A stretch of 64,000 nucleotides of DNA from Saccharum officinarum (GCA_020631735.1 CM036191.1:45112562-45176561); one strand, 5' to 3'; positions 22,801 through 34,038 are shown, counted from the stretch's first letter. Notes: generated by a model not told the origin, from the letters alone. Translations and numbers: made by a program.

Positions 22801-23287
22801 TATTACCTAGGTGAATGGACATACCACCACTTTGCTAGAGAGGTTTGTATCCAATAGTCAAAAAGAGTTTACAGAGATGCATACTTCTCCACGTTACCGT
22901 TAATCCATTTCTTCTGCATTTATTTATCTTCAGGTTTGGCTTCATGAGAGCATTGATGGAAATGTAGTTACCAGAAATGAGACGGTATGTGATGATTCTG
23001 GTGAGGACCCAACCTGTAGCAGGTATGTATCTGCCTATCTATTTTGGATATTTATTTTCTTGCATGTGTTGCTTATTGTTTGCCGTTGCTTCAAAAGGTC
23101 GGTCTATGGGATGAGCGTAGCAGATCATCTTGAGTACTACGGTGTCACACTACATGCTGATTCAAGGGGAACCTGTCAATTTGTGATTGGTGCAGCCAAC
23201 TCAGTATACAGCTATGTTCGTGAAGTTGATGGATCCATCATCTTGTCAAGATATCCGGAAGAACCAGAAACTCTAGAATCTATTTGA
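19895..23287 (+). CDS. Class-3 (GXSXG) triacylglycerol-type lipase, ten exons
   Basis: Coding exons: 19895-20000, 21064-21143, 21640-21705, 21786-21833, 21934-22001, 22205-22277, 22368-22529, 22648-22842, 22934-23022, 23098-23287. All introns are GT-AG and the phases join to one 358-residue frame. Residues 1-29 are a signal peptide (hydrophobic TLLLAVLLA, then an Ala run), so the enzyme probably enters the secretory pathway. The alpha/beta-hydrolase fold follows: FRGTQ (116-120, oxyanion side), nucleophile Ser187 in GHSLGG, probable acid Asp243 in QNDIVP and probable base His306 in DHLEYYG. Possible N-glycosylation sites are Asn49, Asn158 and Asn281. Family knowledge: it resembles plant lipases like Arabidopsis At5g18640, which hydrolyse acyl esters; the substrate is unknown. 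The ATG at 19895 is chosen because it gives the signal peptide. It is intact, with no premature stop. A LINE tail lies in intron 2. Confidence 0.9.
21249..21399 (+). mobile_element. 5'-truncated LINE tail in lipase intron 2
   Basis: A 151-bp insertion flanked by TCTGTTCTGAT at 21238-21248 and 21400-21410. It ends TTAATATAGTC, a small stem GGCAG..CTGCC, ATTCGTTTC and a run of A, the same layout as the 3' ends of the two long LINEs in this window. It is in the sense orientation relative to the lipase and carries no coding sequence. Confidence 0.8.
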
Positions 23288-25311
23288 CTTTGTCTGCCAC
23301 GAAATACACCCCTGCACAGTATTTTTATTTTCATTTTGTGTACAGCTCATGAAATACTGAGCGCTCCCGGAGCTCTCCAGAGGATAAGGAGAGGCTCACC
23401 TTTTAAATGTGCCCCCTTTGCTCAAGTGAGAATTGTACATGTAAGCTCCATAAGATTGTCCGCACAATTCAATTCGTGTATATAACTAATACCATATATA
23501 ACTAAGTAATGTAAGTATTAGATGGTACTCCTTGTTTGGTCATTCCCTCATGGTGTTGCTACCTGAGATATTTCCAGATTTTTTTTCACAGCATTGCACC
23601 TCACCTTTACCTTCATTTCAGGTATGCATTTGCTTTTCCAGGTCAAAGAATGCAGCCCCTTGCAAACCTTCATTGATGTATGTATGTGTGTGAAATGTAA
23701 CAGGCTGTAATTGGATGATTTGATGGCACTCCTTATTTGGTATTTTCTCACTACCTGACAATTTGTGTATTTTCTCTCAGCTTATGAAGCGGGAATTGTA
23801 TATGTAATCTATCACATTGTGTGTTCTTATGTGATGGATATATTTGGTGGCACCCCTTGTTTATAAAACTATATAACATGGGATTCGTTGTAAGATATTT
23901 CCAGAATTTTTCCCTCTCCATTGCACCTCACCTTTACCTTTGTTTCAGATATGCTTTTGCAGATCAATGCACGTAGCCCTTTGCAAACACGAGGAGCCAA
24001 GAACTGATCAGGCTCAGGAAGGAATCTCAAGATACAAAGTTCCTCAGATAGTTAGCACTGCCAGGGTAGATCTTGAGGATAAGGATACATGTCTATCCAC
24101 ATTCTCCATTGTCATCTTCTTGTCCTGGGGGGTTTGCATCATACATGAGAAGATCAGAGGAACCATTGCAGCAAATCAACGGCGACTGTTCCATAGCATC
24201 ATTTACACAACATGGCCTTGCTGATATGCAATGCCAGGCTGTGCAGCACTGTGCCAAGGCAAATGCCTGCATATCTGATAAGATTATGCGACCAGTGAAT
24301 GGTGAGAAAATGCTTCAGAGAACAAAATATATAGCAAATTGGGCAGAATTATCAAACAATTGTCTTGTCTAATGATCTACTCACCAAGTATGGTGTAACT
24401 GTTCAAGGGAACGATAGATAGCAAATGGGGCAGATTCTGCCACTGCGGATAAGGTAAGAAGAGAGAGTGTGACTTTGTGTGAGGGACTGAATGAGACCGT
24501 AGTCGGTTCTCTGTCGGAAGATGCTATTCTGAACCTGAAGATCAGGATTCAGGAGCCTGATCCCTCCAATACAGAGTGCCTGCTCTTTGCCAGAGGAATC
24601 AGATCCTGCTGTCATATTGTCATGTGACGAAGCGATGCCGTGTTGTTGTTGGCACCTTTGCTTTCTGTATGGACTTGTGTATTTACAATTGGAGTCAAAG
24701 GTCTCAACTCTCAATTTACATGCAGGGAGGGACAACATTCAGACAATGAGACATTCACAGAACGGAAAAGCATTAACTTGCATTCCACCAGATTTTTTTT
24801 TCAGTTATTACAAGTTTCAGAATTCAGACTTCGAACAACAGTAGAAGAAAATTTACTACTTTTCACCTTGCAACCATATGCTACTAGTATTGCTCTGAAA
24901 AAAGCATATATCACTAGTATCTTTAACGTGTGTACTTGGTCAGTATGTGAAAATGTAAGTGCAAGTGTTAATATTCTTCGAATATTGTTTTGCTTATAAA
25001 CTATGACCGAAGAAGATCCCCATATATCTATACAGCTCTATCCTCATGAGTCATGACTTTTAAAAAGATCCTTATCGTTTTCCAGATATCTTCATATAAT
25101 ATTGCAAATTTTGTATGTGGTCGACTCGTGAGTCATGAGGAGAGAGAGAGAGATTCCAATGTTCCCAGGGCCCTCATGCTTGAACACAGACATGGATTCT
25201 TATCCAAAACTATTTTTCATTTATATATAGAAGAACCAAAACTAGCTATATAACACGTTCAGCAAATGCTATCAGTTAGTTGTCAAAGAATAGAATCTTC
25301 TGTCTTGTATG
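23288..25311 (+). other. Lipase 3' flank and intergenic region
   Basis: The 3' UTR of the lipase must begin here, but no strong AATAAA signal stands out. A segment at 23565-23668 (AGATATTTCCAGA.., GCACCTCACCTTTACCTT.., CCCTTGCAAAC) recurs at 23892-23989, an offset of about 325 bp. ORFs in 24000-25250 are short and unrecognised. Confidence 0.5.
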
Positions 25312-25314
25312 TAT

Positions 25315-25416
25315 CCCCCTGTTCGGCTGAGCTTATCAGCACGGCTTATCAGCCGTGGAACAGTGTTTTTCTCTCACAGCAAATCAAGCCAAAAAAACAG
25401 CCTGCCGAACAGGGCC
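25315..25416. mobile_element. Small MITE upstream of the glutaredoxin gene
   Basis: The ends CCCCCTGTTCGGCTGAGCTTA and, on the other strand, GGCCCTGTTCGGCAGGCTG form an imperfect terminal inverted repeat around 102 bp. TAT at 25312-25314 and 25417-25419 may be the target duplication. The type (CTGTTCGGC termini) is frequent near grass genes. It ends 217 bp before the glutaredoxin start codon. Confidence 0.7.
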
Positions 25417-25492
25417 TATAACATACGGAGTATAATCCAATGCAAGTTGGTACTACTACTACGTACCAACAATCCAACACCTTTTTCCAGCC

Positions 25493-25500
25493 GATAAAAG
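25493..25500 (+). promoter_or_regulatory. Possible TATA box of the glutaredoxin gene
   Basis: GATAAAAG at 25493, 141 bp before the ATG. It is a weak match to TATAAAAG, but its spacing allows a 5' UTR of about 110 nt. No better TATA-like sequence lies between it and the start codon. Confidence 0.3.
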
Positions 25501-25633
25501 GCATTCCGTCCCATGGCCAGTAGAGCAAGAAACCACATCACCTTCGAAAATCATCTCAGCATCCAAGGAGAGGGGCACTAGCTATAAGCCTCTAGAACCT
25601 TCTGGTCTGGGCGTGGTAAACAAGGAGCAGAGG

Positions 25634-25975
25634 ATGGCAATGGACCACGTGGCGAGGCTGGCGTCGGAGCGCGCGGTGGTGGTGTTCACGGCGAGCAACT
25701 GCAGCATGGGCGACGTCGTGACGTCGCTGCTGAGCAGCCTGGGCGTGAACGCGGCGGTGCACGATCTGGACAGGGACCCCCGGGGCCTGGAGATGGAGCG
25801 GGAGCTAACCAGGAGGCTCGGCGCCGGCGCAGGCGGGCGCGGCACCGGCACCCCCACTGTGCCGGCGGTGTTCGTGGGCGGCGACCTCGTCGGCGGGACC
25901 AACAGGGTCATGGCGCTGCACCTCTCCGGCGAGCTCGTGCCCATGCTCAGGAACGCCGGCGCGCTCTGGTTGTAG
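25634..25975 (+). CDS. CC-type (ROXY-like) glutaredoxin with a CSMG active site
   Basis: An intronless gene for 113 residues, starting [18 protein letters not shown]. The thioredoxin-fold landmarks are in order: the active site at residues 23-26 within [11 protein letters not shown], the DLDRDPRG segment, the cis-Pro motif TVPAVFVGG and the C-terminal ALWL. Plant-specific CC-type glutaredoxins normally carry CCMC, CCMS or CCMG; here the second position is Ser and the fourth Gly, so only the first Cys remains and a dithiol mechanism is excluded. ALWL is the known motif for interaction with TGA bZIP factors and TOPLESS co-repressors, so a regulatory role in nucleus or cytosol is likely (inference). 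The first in-frame ATG is at 25634; an upstream in-frame GTG at 25613 is not a plausible start. The length is usual for the family and the frame is intact. Confidence 0.9.
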   Translation: MAMDHVARLASERAVVVFTASNCSMGDVVTSLLSSLGVNAAVHDLDRDPRGLEMERELTRRLGAGAGGRGTGTPTVPAVFVGGDLVGGTNRVMALHLSGELVPMLRNAGALWL

Positions 25976-26156
25976 GAATTCAGAACGTCCATCCGCGGAC
26001 CGCGCGCGTGCAAGCATGGCTGGTGAGCATTTTCCATGAGGTGTGTGTACATGTGAATAAAAAGGACGGTAAGAACGGGGAAAAAATGGGAAAGGGTCGG
26101 TGTAGAAAGAGTGTGTGACGAATGCCAGGTTTTTTTTGTGTCCTGTGTTGGAATGG

Positions 26157-26166
26157 AATAAATAAA
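26157..26166 (+). terminator. Poly(A) signal of the glutaredoxin gene
   Basis: Two overlapping AATAAA hexamers (26157-26162 and 26161-26166), 182 bp after the stop codon. A weaker AATAAA lies near 26056. Confidence 0.5.
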
Positions 26167-26219
26167 AATGTCGCCTCTGTTTTCACTCAAAACTACTTCC
26201 ACATTTTGTTCAGGGCTCT

Positions 26220-26740
26220 TGTGCTCATCCCCGCAGGCAACGCAAAGAGCAACAACTATAATGGGAATCGAGGCTTGTGGTTTACCTCGTGATTGAGCTG
26301 GCTCATAGGCAAGCGCTCACGTCGGAGATGATCTTGAAGGATCTTTGAGCTTACGGAGGGTGGTGACCACGGGCATGCCTCAACGGGAACGTAGGTGGCT
26401 GGCATGGCAAGCCACCGAGTCCCGAGGCAAAATCTTGTGTCATATTTGTTCTCATGGCTATTCATCCTCCATCTAGCCATCAATCAGTCCTTACAGTTGC
26501 CTAGGGTGTCACCAAAGGGTTCGTCGTGGAGCTGGTGCTGGTACACCATCAAGGTGAGGACCCAGCAGTCGAAGCCGTTGCGGAGGGAAGAGATGGGGAT
26601 GGGAGCATCAGGGGAGGGAGCGAAGAAGGTGGAGAGAGGTAGCTGTGCTAACATAGAAAGAACCAAAAAGCTAAAGCAATGATAGAAATGTGATAACATT
26701 TGAAGGGCACACAGGGAATTCTCTTTATAAATAGTAAAGA
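26220..26740. other. Intergenic segment with an unidentified minus-strand ORF
   Basis: A 55-codon minus-strand ORF beginning MLAQLPLSTFF (about 26651 down to 26484) is open and slightly GC-rich but unrecognised. At the end of the segment, ATAAATAGTAAAGA (26727-26740) is the left target duplication of LINE-1. Confidence 0.3.
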
Positions 26741-27060
26741 AGGGTCCTAACACTAACAACGGGAGTACCAGCCACGGGACTAGTGAAGGCGAGCTTGGTG
26801 GAGCGCTGAGCGGCGACTCCCCCCCAACGCCGGCAGCCACCCCGGCCCCGGCGTCCACAGCCCCCGCGCTGCGGGCCGCCCCGGCCCCGCCGCCCACATA
26901 CCTTCGTCCTTGGTCGCCCTGACCTCGGTGAACCCTACACCTCCCAGATCTGCTCCCCAGTCGCGCCTCGCCCGCGCCCCCCTCTCCGCGGTGACTGCTG
27001 CTCCTCCCGCTTCCGGCAGCCTGGCCCCAGATCCGCGTGTCACCTTCCTGGGTCTGTCCT

Positions 27061-29806
27061 ATGGAGCAGGGATCCGCCTCCTGACGCTCCTGGGCGGACG
27101 AGATGGAGGAAGGAGAGCGCTTCGCGTCGCCCGGGCTCAACCCCAATGCGGCTCCCTCCTTCGGCTCCTCGTCGCCGACCGCCTCCGGCCTCAAGCCGGA
27201 CGCCCAGCCTTTCTTCGGTGGCTCCTCCCCTGCGCACTCCTGGGCGGACTACGGGGACAAGCTTTGCTTCACTGACTCTGAGGATGACTATGGCTCCGAG
27301 CCCGGCTCCCCAGTTCCAGTGGGGAAGGGAAAGGCTGTGGCTGTGGGCGGTGGCCGCCGTCGCCGTCCGCGCCGCCGTCGGCGTCCACGCAACCCTGGGG
27401 GCTTCATGGCTGTGGCGCGTCGCACCCACCCGCCGATGGACAGCCCCTCGCGGGTCTCTCGGCCTCGCCACGACGCCGGCGCGCGCGCCCCGGCTGCCCA
27501 CCCGCCGCGCGTCTCTGGGGCCCCGGACGCTGATGGATTCCACCGGGTTCAAAGCCGCCGTTGGCGCAGGCGTAGGCGCACTCGTAGGCGCACTCCACCT
27601 CGCCTGTCTAGGCCGGTCCCCCCACCTCGTCGGCAAGTGCTTCAACTGTGGGGGCGAGGGCCATGTCAAGGCGGACTGCCCCTCCCCTTCTCGTTGCATC
27701 AACTGTGGGAGCGAATGTCACCGGCAGCGGGACTGCCCCTTCCCTCCCCTGGCTGCCGCCGCAACTGGGAAGCGTCACCGCTCCTCGGAGAATCGGGTAC
27801 GCCAAGCCGCGCCCCGGAGGGCGTCGACACGCCGTCGGTGGCCGGTTACCTCCAACGACACGACCTCCGCCCGGTCAGTCTCCACGGGCCAGTCGACCTC
27901 GGTGCCCAAATGCTGCGCCCCCTCCCCGCAGCCGCCTGCTCCGGAGGCTCCTTCGCCGGCTCCTGAACCCGCCCTCGACGCCGACGCGCTGGAACGCTCC
28001 GACAGTGATGGGCGGCGCCACACGGAAATGGTCATAGTGCCTCGCTCGGCGGAGCTGGAGGCGGTAGAGCGGGACCTAGGGTTGGCGCTGGTTGCCCTCG
28101 TCGTTGGCACCAGACCACCGGTGTCCCCTGCCATGGTTCGCGATTATCTTGCAACCTTCTTCGGCATCGCGGATGCTTTGGTGCGGCGCCACGATCCTGA
28201 AGACTTCGTCGTCAGATTCTCATGACCGGAGGACGTGGAGACGGTGCTGCACTCCAGGGTCCCCGGTGCCCCCTTCCGCCTGATCTGGCACCCCTGGAGA
28301 CGAACTTCGCTCGCCTCTGCCGGTGGGGATGCGCCGTGTTCCCCTGCACGCTCGGTCAGCTGCTGTGGCGCAGGCCATCCTGGGAAGGGCGTGCGCCCGG
28401 ATTGTGCCTGCTCCGCCAACGGTGACCCCGGTGAATGACGATCGCGAATTTTTTGTTGCTGCTTGGTGCCTGCACCCGCGTTTCATCCCCGACGAGAAAA
28501 TTATCTTCATCCCCGAGCCTGACGTGTGCGTCCCCGGGGGGCGCAGGACCTCCATGCCGACGAGGTCGTCCTCGATGGCTTGCCCGGTCTATGCTATCCA
28601 GTTAGCCTCCGTATCGTTGAGTTCCAAGACTGGAGCACCCCCGCCGTCCTACGATGACGGAGGCAACAATGGCGGCGCTAGGGACGATGATGACGATGAC
28701 TCGGATGACAACAACTACAACCATCGCCACCCTAGCCTGGATGACGGAGGGGGCCGCTCGCGTCGGCCTCGTCTGTTCCGGTGCGCGGGCGCTGACGACG
28801 ACGCCCCGCGTCTGGGCGGCCGCCGTGGAACCACCTTCTTGCCGCGTCAGAGTGTGATGATCGGATCGGTCGCTTGCCCGCTTGGCGTTACCGGCCGCGT
28901 TGTACTGGGATCCCGCGCAGTGGAACCTGCCGCTGTGGAAACTCTGATGTTAATGGCTCCACTGACCACTTATAACAATGTTACTGCTGATGCACCTGCA
29001 AATACGGCCCACGCTGATGATGCAGCCGCTACAAACGGCACGGACGCCTCTGATGTTGTGACCCTGATCGCTAACACGGGCGCACATGAGTTGCTGCCGG
29101 CCGAGGACCGCCCCCAGGAGCAGGGGGGCCTCCGGGTCCTAGATGGATGTTGCACCCGGGCGCACGATGGATGTGGTGATATCTCCCTTGTTGGGCGTTC
29201 CACGCATAGCGAAGCGCCTGGATTCATCGCCGCCTTGCTGGGCCCTGACCTGTCGCTCCTGGAGCTTCTGCCCCCGGCGATTCACGTGCCGCCCCTGCTT
29301 CGCCGATTGAGCTGGCGGGGATGGTGGACCTGGAGCTCCCGGACACGGTTGAGCACACTGCTCCCGCGTCCTCCGTTGGCATGACCACAACCCTTGTCGC
29401 AGCTCCTACTGCAGCCCCTCTCGCTTGCGCGCCCACAGCTGCCTCAGTCACAGCCTTCATCGACTCCATCAGGTTGCCGCTGGAGGAACCCCGGATCAAG
29501 ACCCCGCCTCATGCTCGGACGGCGCGGACTGTCAGCGACGACTGGATCCCACGTCGCAGCGATCGCCTGGCAGCAAAATCGGTCTTCCGTGATCCACACC
29601 CGGAGAGGCAAGCACGCCGCATCTTGCTAAACAAATGGGCGGGGCGCCCGGAAGATGCGGTGACTAACACACCTGACGCTACAATCTCTACTAAGTTCCA
29701 TGAGCAGTTTGGCGCCTCGGTCTCGTCTTCGAAGCGTGAGGTGATACGTGAGCTCTTCCCCATGCGTGGTTCCCGCTGGACGCGGACCACGGTAAGGCTA
29801 GAATGA
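27061..29806 (+). pseudogene. LINE-1 ORF1 (nucleic-acid-binding protein), broken
   Basis: The start at 27061 (MEQGSAS) is inferred from LINE-2, whose ORF1 begins similarly. The eighth codon is TGA where LINE-2 has an Arg codon. After an Arg-rich stretch the frame shifts near 27600 into two zinc knuckles, CFNCGGEGHVKADC and CINCGSECHRQRDC. A region resembling DUF4283 follows (ALVALVVGTRP.., DFVVRFS) and is cut by a TGA at about 28223; the rest continues in other frames to RRSDRLAAK and the end at 29806. Known role of such ORF1 proteins: RNA binding and RNP formation. The final TGA overlaps the ORF2 start as ATGA. Confidence 0.8.
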
Positions 29807-32800
29807 GCTCCGCCATTTGTAGTCGCAACATTGTTCACCCAATGAGTGCCAACCATCTCCTTGTCTGGAACGCACGAGGCTTGAACAGCCATGCGCGTCG
29901 CAATGTAGACATAGTCCAGCAGCAGCGTGCATCGATTGTCTATCTGCAAGAATCCAAGGTCGCCGACTTCTCTGTAACCATGAACACTGACATAGCAGGA
30001 TCCGGCTTCGACTATGCGTGTCTTCCTGCCATTGGCGTAGCTGGAGGTGCTGTGTCCTCTTGGCGCTGCGACCTCTGGAGTGTTTCTTCGTCTTGCGCCC
30101 GTCGTTTCTCTATCACCGTGAAGCTAACGCCGCTGAACGGCCAGGCCGGGTGAGCCATGGTGGCTCACCAACGTATACGGTCCTGCCACCAGGGCGGACA
30201 AGGCGGCTTTTCTACAGGAGCTGCGCGACGTACGCGCCAGCTGCCCCGGCCCTTGGTTACTCATTGGGGACTTCAACCTGATTTACTTGGCCAGTGACAA
30301 GAACAACGGCAGGTTGCACCGCAGCCTCATGAGTCGCTTCCGCAGCGTCCTCGACGACCTCCTTCTGGATGAGATTCACCTCTCCGGCCGCCTCTTCACT
30401 TGGTCGAATGGTAGAGACCAGCCGACGCTCGAGCGCTTGGACCGTGCCTTCGCCACTGTAGAGTGGATTGAGCAGTACCCGTCCCACCAGCTCCGTTGCC
30501 TTTCCTCAGATTGCTCCGATCTGCGCCCTTGCTGCTCGTGCTTGATACCGAGCCGTGGGCACGACCGAGATTCCGGTTCAACCAGTACTGGACGAAGATT
30601 GATGGCTTCCTGGACGTCGTCAGTACCACATGGGGCCACCAAAACCTTGACGTCGATGCCTGTCGTGCCCTGGACCAAAAGCTGCGCGCCCTGGCCAAGG
30701 CGCTGAGGAGCTGGCGTGCCACCTGTGTTGGCAACATCCGACTTCAGCTAGCTGCGGCACGGGCGATCATCTACGAATTTGACGTCGCGCAAGAGACTCG
30801 ACAGCTGTCGCAGGGCGAGATGGAGCTGCACCGCGAACTCAAGGCCAACGTCCTTGGCCTTGCATCTCTGTCCAGAACAATGGCTAGACAACGCGCTCGA
30901 ACTAGGCACTTGCAGGAGGGTGACGCTTGCACCAAGTATTTCCACCTCCAGGCCTGCCACAGAAGGCGAAAAAACTATCTTTTCGCTATCACCCACAACG
31001 GCCAGACTTTTAGCGAAGAGGAGGCGAAGGCGGGTATCGTGTACTCCTTCTACAACGACCTGCTCGGCACGGCCTTCCCTAGGTCGCACCGTATCGACCT
31101 GGCACAACTGGACCTACCACGACTGGACCTTACAGACCAAGTCACTCCGTTCACTGCTGAGGAGGTGGCCATGATTGTCCGTGAGACCCCGGTGGACAGA
31201 GCTCCGAGACCGGATGGCTTCAGCGGCGCCTTCTACAAGGCGGCGTGGGAGGTTGTCAGACCCGACGTCTTACGGGTTTTCCATGCACTCTGGGATGTTG
31301 ACTTCAGGAGCTTCCACCACCTCAACGAAGTGAGGATGGTGCTCATCCACAAAACCCAGGCGCCGGCGGGGCTCAAGGACTACAGGCCGATCAGCCTGAT
31401 CCATTGTGTTGGCAAGTTGTTCGCCAAGGGCCTTGCACTCCGTCTCGCCCCCAGAATGCCGGAGATCATCAAGATCAACCAGTCCGCCTTCATCCGTGGC
31501 CGAAGAATTCACGAGAACTTCCGCACCGTACAGCTCATCTGCCGTTGGCTGTACGCTCGTCGCAGCCCCACGGTACTTCTCAAAGTCGACCTCGCAAAGG
31601 CCTTCGACACGGTGGCGTGGCCCTTTCTGCTTGAGGTGCTGGAGCACATGGGCTTCCCGCGGCGCTGGCGTGACTGGATCTCAGCCATGTTGGCCACGGC
31701 GAGCACCAAGGTGCTTATCAATGGACGGCCTGGACGCCGCATATGTCATGCTCGCGGCCTCCGGCTGGGAGACCCTCTGTCGCCCTTCCTGTTCGTCATC
31801 GTCATGGAGGTCCTCAACGCGTTGATCGCTGAGGCTGATCGCAGGGCGCTGCTCACCCCCCTTCCAGGAAACGTAATCAAGCACCGTGCGTCCATCTATG
31901 CTGACGATCTGGTCATCTTCCTCGCACCATCTGCCACGGACTTCGGCTGCATCCGGCAAATCTTGGAGCTCTTCGCTGGCTCGTCCGGGCTCGCCACCAA
32001 CCTGGACAAGTGCGTCATCACGCCGATCCGCTGCTCCGACTACGACATCGCATCTGTACAGCAAGCCTTTCCCTGCCGCCTCCAGGACTTTCCTACAAAA
32101 TACCTGGGAGTGCCCCTATCGCTTTCGCGACTCAGCCACGCCAACGAGCAAGCCGTCGTTGACGCTGTTGCTGCACGGATCCCCACTTGGAAGGGTGGCC
32201 TTCTGACTAAGGCGGGGAGGAAGACCTTGGTGCAAACAACACTATCGGCGATTCCAGTCCATGTTTCCATTTGCTGCGCTCTCTCTCCGTGGGCCATCGG
32301 AGAAATTGATAAGAGAAGGCGTGCGTTCCTCTGGGCGGGCACGGAAGCTGTCGCGGGCGGGAAATGCATGGTTGCTTGGCCTGTCGTGTGCTCGCCCAAG
32401 GACCTCGGCGGCCTGGGGCTGCCTGATCTCAGGATCCTCGGTTTCGCACTCCGCCTGCGCTGGGAATGGCAACGACGAACTCAGCTTGACGTGCCTTGGG
32501 CGCTCCTGCCTTCCAAGCCAGAGCATGCTGTCGACCACATGTTCCGGGCTTCAGTTACTGTATAGGTGGGCGATGGCACGAACGCTTGTTTCTGGACTGA
32601 TGCGTGGCTGAGCCATCTGCAACTTCGCGCCAAACCTGTACCGCGCCGTGGGAGGTCGCTGGCGTGGGCGATCGGTGCGTGAGGCTCTGGCCAACAAACA
32701 ATGGGCTAGGGACATCGCTGGCGCTCCAACCGCCGCAGTCATAGTCGAGTATCTACAGCTCTGGGACAAAGTTCAAGACGTACAGCTCCAGCCGAACACC

Positions 32801-33385
32801 CCGGACTGCCTCATCTGGAGGTGGACGGCCGACGGCGAGTACACCAGTTCCTCCGCCTACCGGCCCTTCTTCTCTGGAAGGACAACGCTTGCAGGCGCCA
32901 GGGAGGTCTAGAGGGCGTCCGCACCACCGAAGGTGAAGCTGTTCCTCTGGCTAGCTTTGCATGGCCGCCCTTGGACAGCGGAGCGCCATAAGCGCCACGG
33001 GCTTCAGCCAAGTGCCGACTGTGCTCTGTGCACCCAGGACGACGAGTCCATCGACCACCTTCTGGCCTCGTGCGTCTACACACGCGAGGTTTGGCACCGT
33101 TTGCTTTCTCGCGTCGGCTTTCAGCACCTTGGGCCGAGCGACGACTCCTTCCTGGCGGACTGGTGGCTACAGGTGCGGACCCTTGTCCCGAACGCCTTTG
33201 GGCGCGGCTTCGACTCATTTGTGTTGCTCGTTTTGTGGGAAATTTGGAAGGAGCGCAACAGGAGGACATTTGACGGCAACAGCAGGACGCCGACGGACCT
33301 ACTCGCTCTCATCCTGGATGAGGGCGACTCCTGGATTGCAGCTGGCTTCCGCAGCCTGACGCCGCTCCTCGCGACCGTAGCTTAG
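29803..33385 (+). pseudogene. LINE-1 ORF2 (endonuclease, reverse transcriptase), broken
   Basis: An APE-type endonuclease starts at 29803 (LLVWNARGLNS, VYLQESK, then IGDFNL, TWSNGRDQPTLERLDRAF and SSDCSD). The frame changes near 30150 and 30530. The RT follows in a long open stretch to 32565, with DYRPISLI, SAFIRGRRI, VDLAKAFD, GLRLGDPLSP (the family usually has Gln where this has Leu) and catalytic YADD at about 31897-31908. Stops at 32563 and 32911 precede the zf-RVT-like C-terminal domain (CALCTQDDESIDHLLASCVYTREVW) ending at 33385. The product would nick DNA and prime reverse transcription, but it cannot be made from this copy. Confidence 0.85.
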
Positions 33386-33598
33386 TTCGGTCGCATCTCC
33401 CTAGTTGCAAAATTGTTTAGCCTCTGAGCACAAAACTCTAAGCTCCACCGTCTCAGCCGGTGCCTCCTGTCAGTGTGCTGCCTGTTGGTGCCTATGGCAA
33501 CTCGCCGTGAGGCCTCAACGGGATGTGTAATTTTTTCTAAACTTCCCTTAATGAAGTACGTGCAATGCACGCTTTCGAAAAAAAATAAATAGTAAAGA

Positions 33599-33766
33599 TG
33601 CTGTGTGTTTCTTATGGAAATCATGTTTATAAATATTTACAAATGCATTATGTGTGTGCATGCATGCACCATGCGAGAGCAAATAAATCTAGTGATACAT
33701 TTTCATTTGTCAATCAAGATACCCAAGGTCATTGTGAGTGAGCGGTGGTAGCAACAACAGTGATAT
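33599..33766. other. Host DNA between LINE-1 and Copia-A
   Basis: 168 bp of AT-rich sequence without features, ending in GATAT (33762-33766) next to the Copia-A LTR. Confidence 0.4.
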
Positions 33767-34036
33767 TGTCAGCGGAAACAGCTCTCCAGCGGTGGTTAGA
33801 GCGAGACCGGGTCTCTCGGATCTCCAACGTCCACGCGCCTCGAGCGCGATCACCCGCGACTCCATGCCACTAGCAGCGCACTCGCCGTGCACACGACTCG
33901 CTCGCCACAGCTCACGCTCCCGCTTAGCACGCTAGCTCACTCGCGTGTACAGGCATGAACGGTGGCCTCTGTTGTAACCTATATATGTATACGCCATACG
34001 ATCAATACAAGTGTCCGGTTGATCATTCTTGTTCCA
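33767..34036 (+). repeat. Copia-A 5' LTR, 270 bp
   Basis: TG..CA ends, with a TATA-like ACCTATATATGTATACG near the 3' end (from about 33978). It contains a 48-bp stretch between CACAGCTC and GTGGCCTC that is missing from the 3' LTR. Confidence 0.85.
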
Positions 34037-34038
34037 CG

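Larger units (their letters stand above)
26741..33584 (+). mobile_element. LINE-1: near full-length L1-type retrotransposon
   Basis: A 6.8-kb non-LTR element flanked by the 14-bp direct repeat ATAAATAGTAAAGA (26727-26740 and 33585-33598) and ending in a short hairpin (CGTGC/GCACG), TTTCG and a run of A. It has a 320-bp leader, an ORF1 with two CCHC zinc knuckles and an ORF2 with endonuclease, reverse transcriptase and a C-terminal zinc-binding domain. Both ORFs carry stops and frameshifts, so this copy is inactive. The intact duplication shows that both ends of the insertion are present. It is related to LINE-2 at 41146-53902 at protein level throughout. Confidence 0.9.

Noticed and set aside
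25582..26202. A 206-codon ORF antisense to the glutaredoxin gene
   Set aside because: A shadow of the GC-rich coding strand; the sense product has a clear family match.
27040..27702. Long antisense ORFs over LINE-1 ORF1
   Set aside because: A compositional shadow of GC-rich coding sequence without domains.
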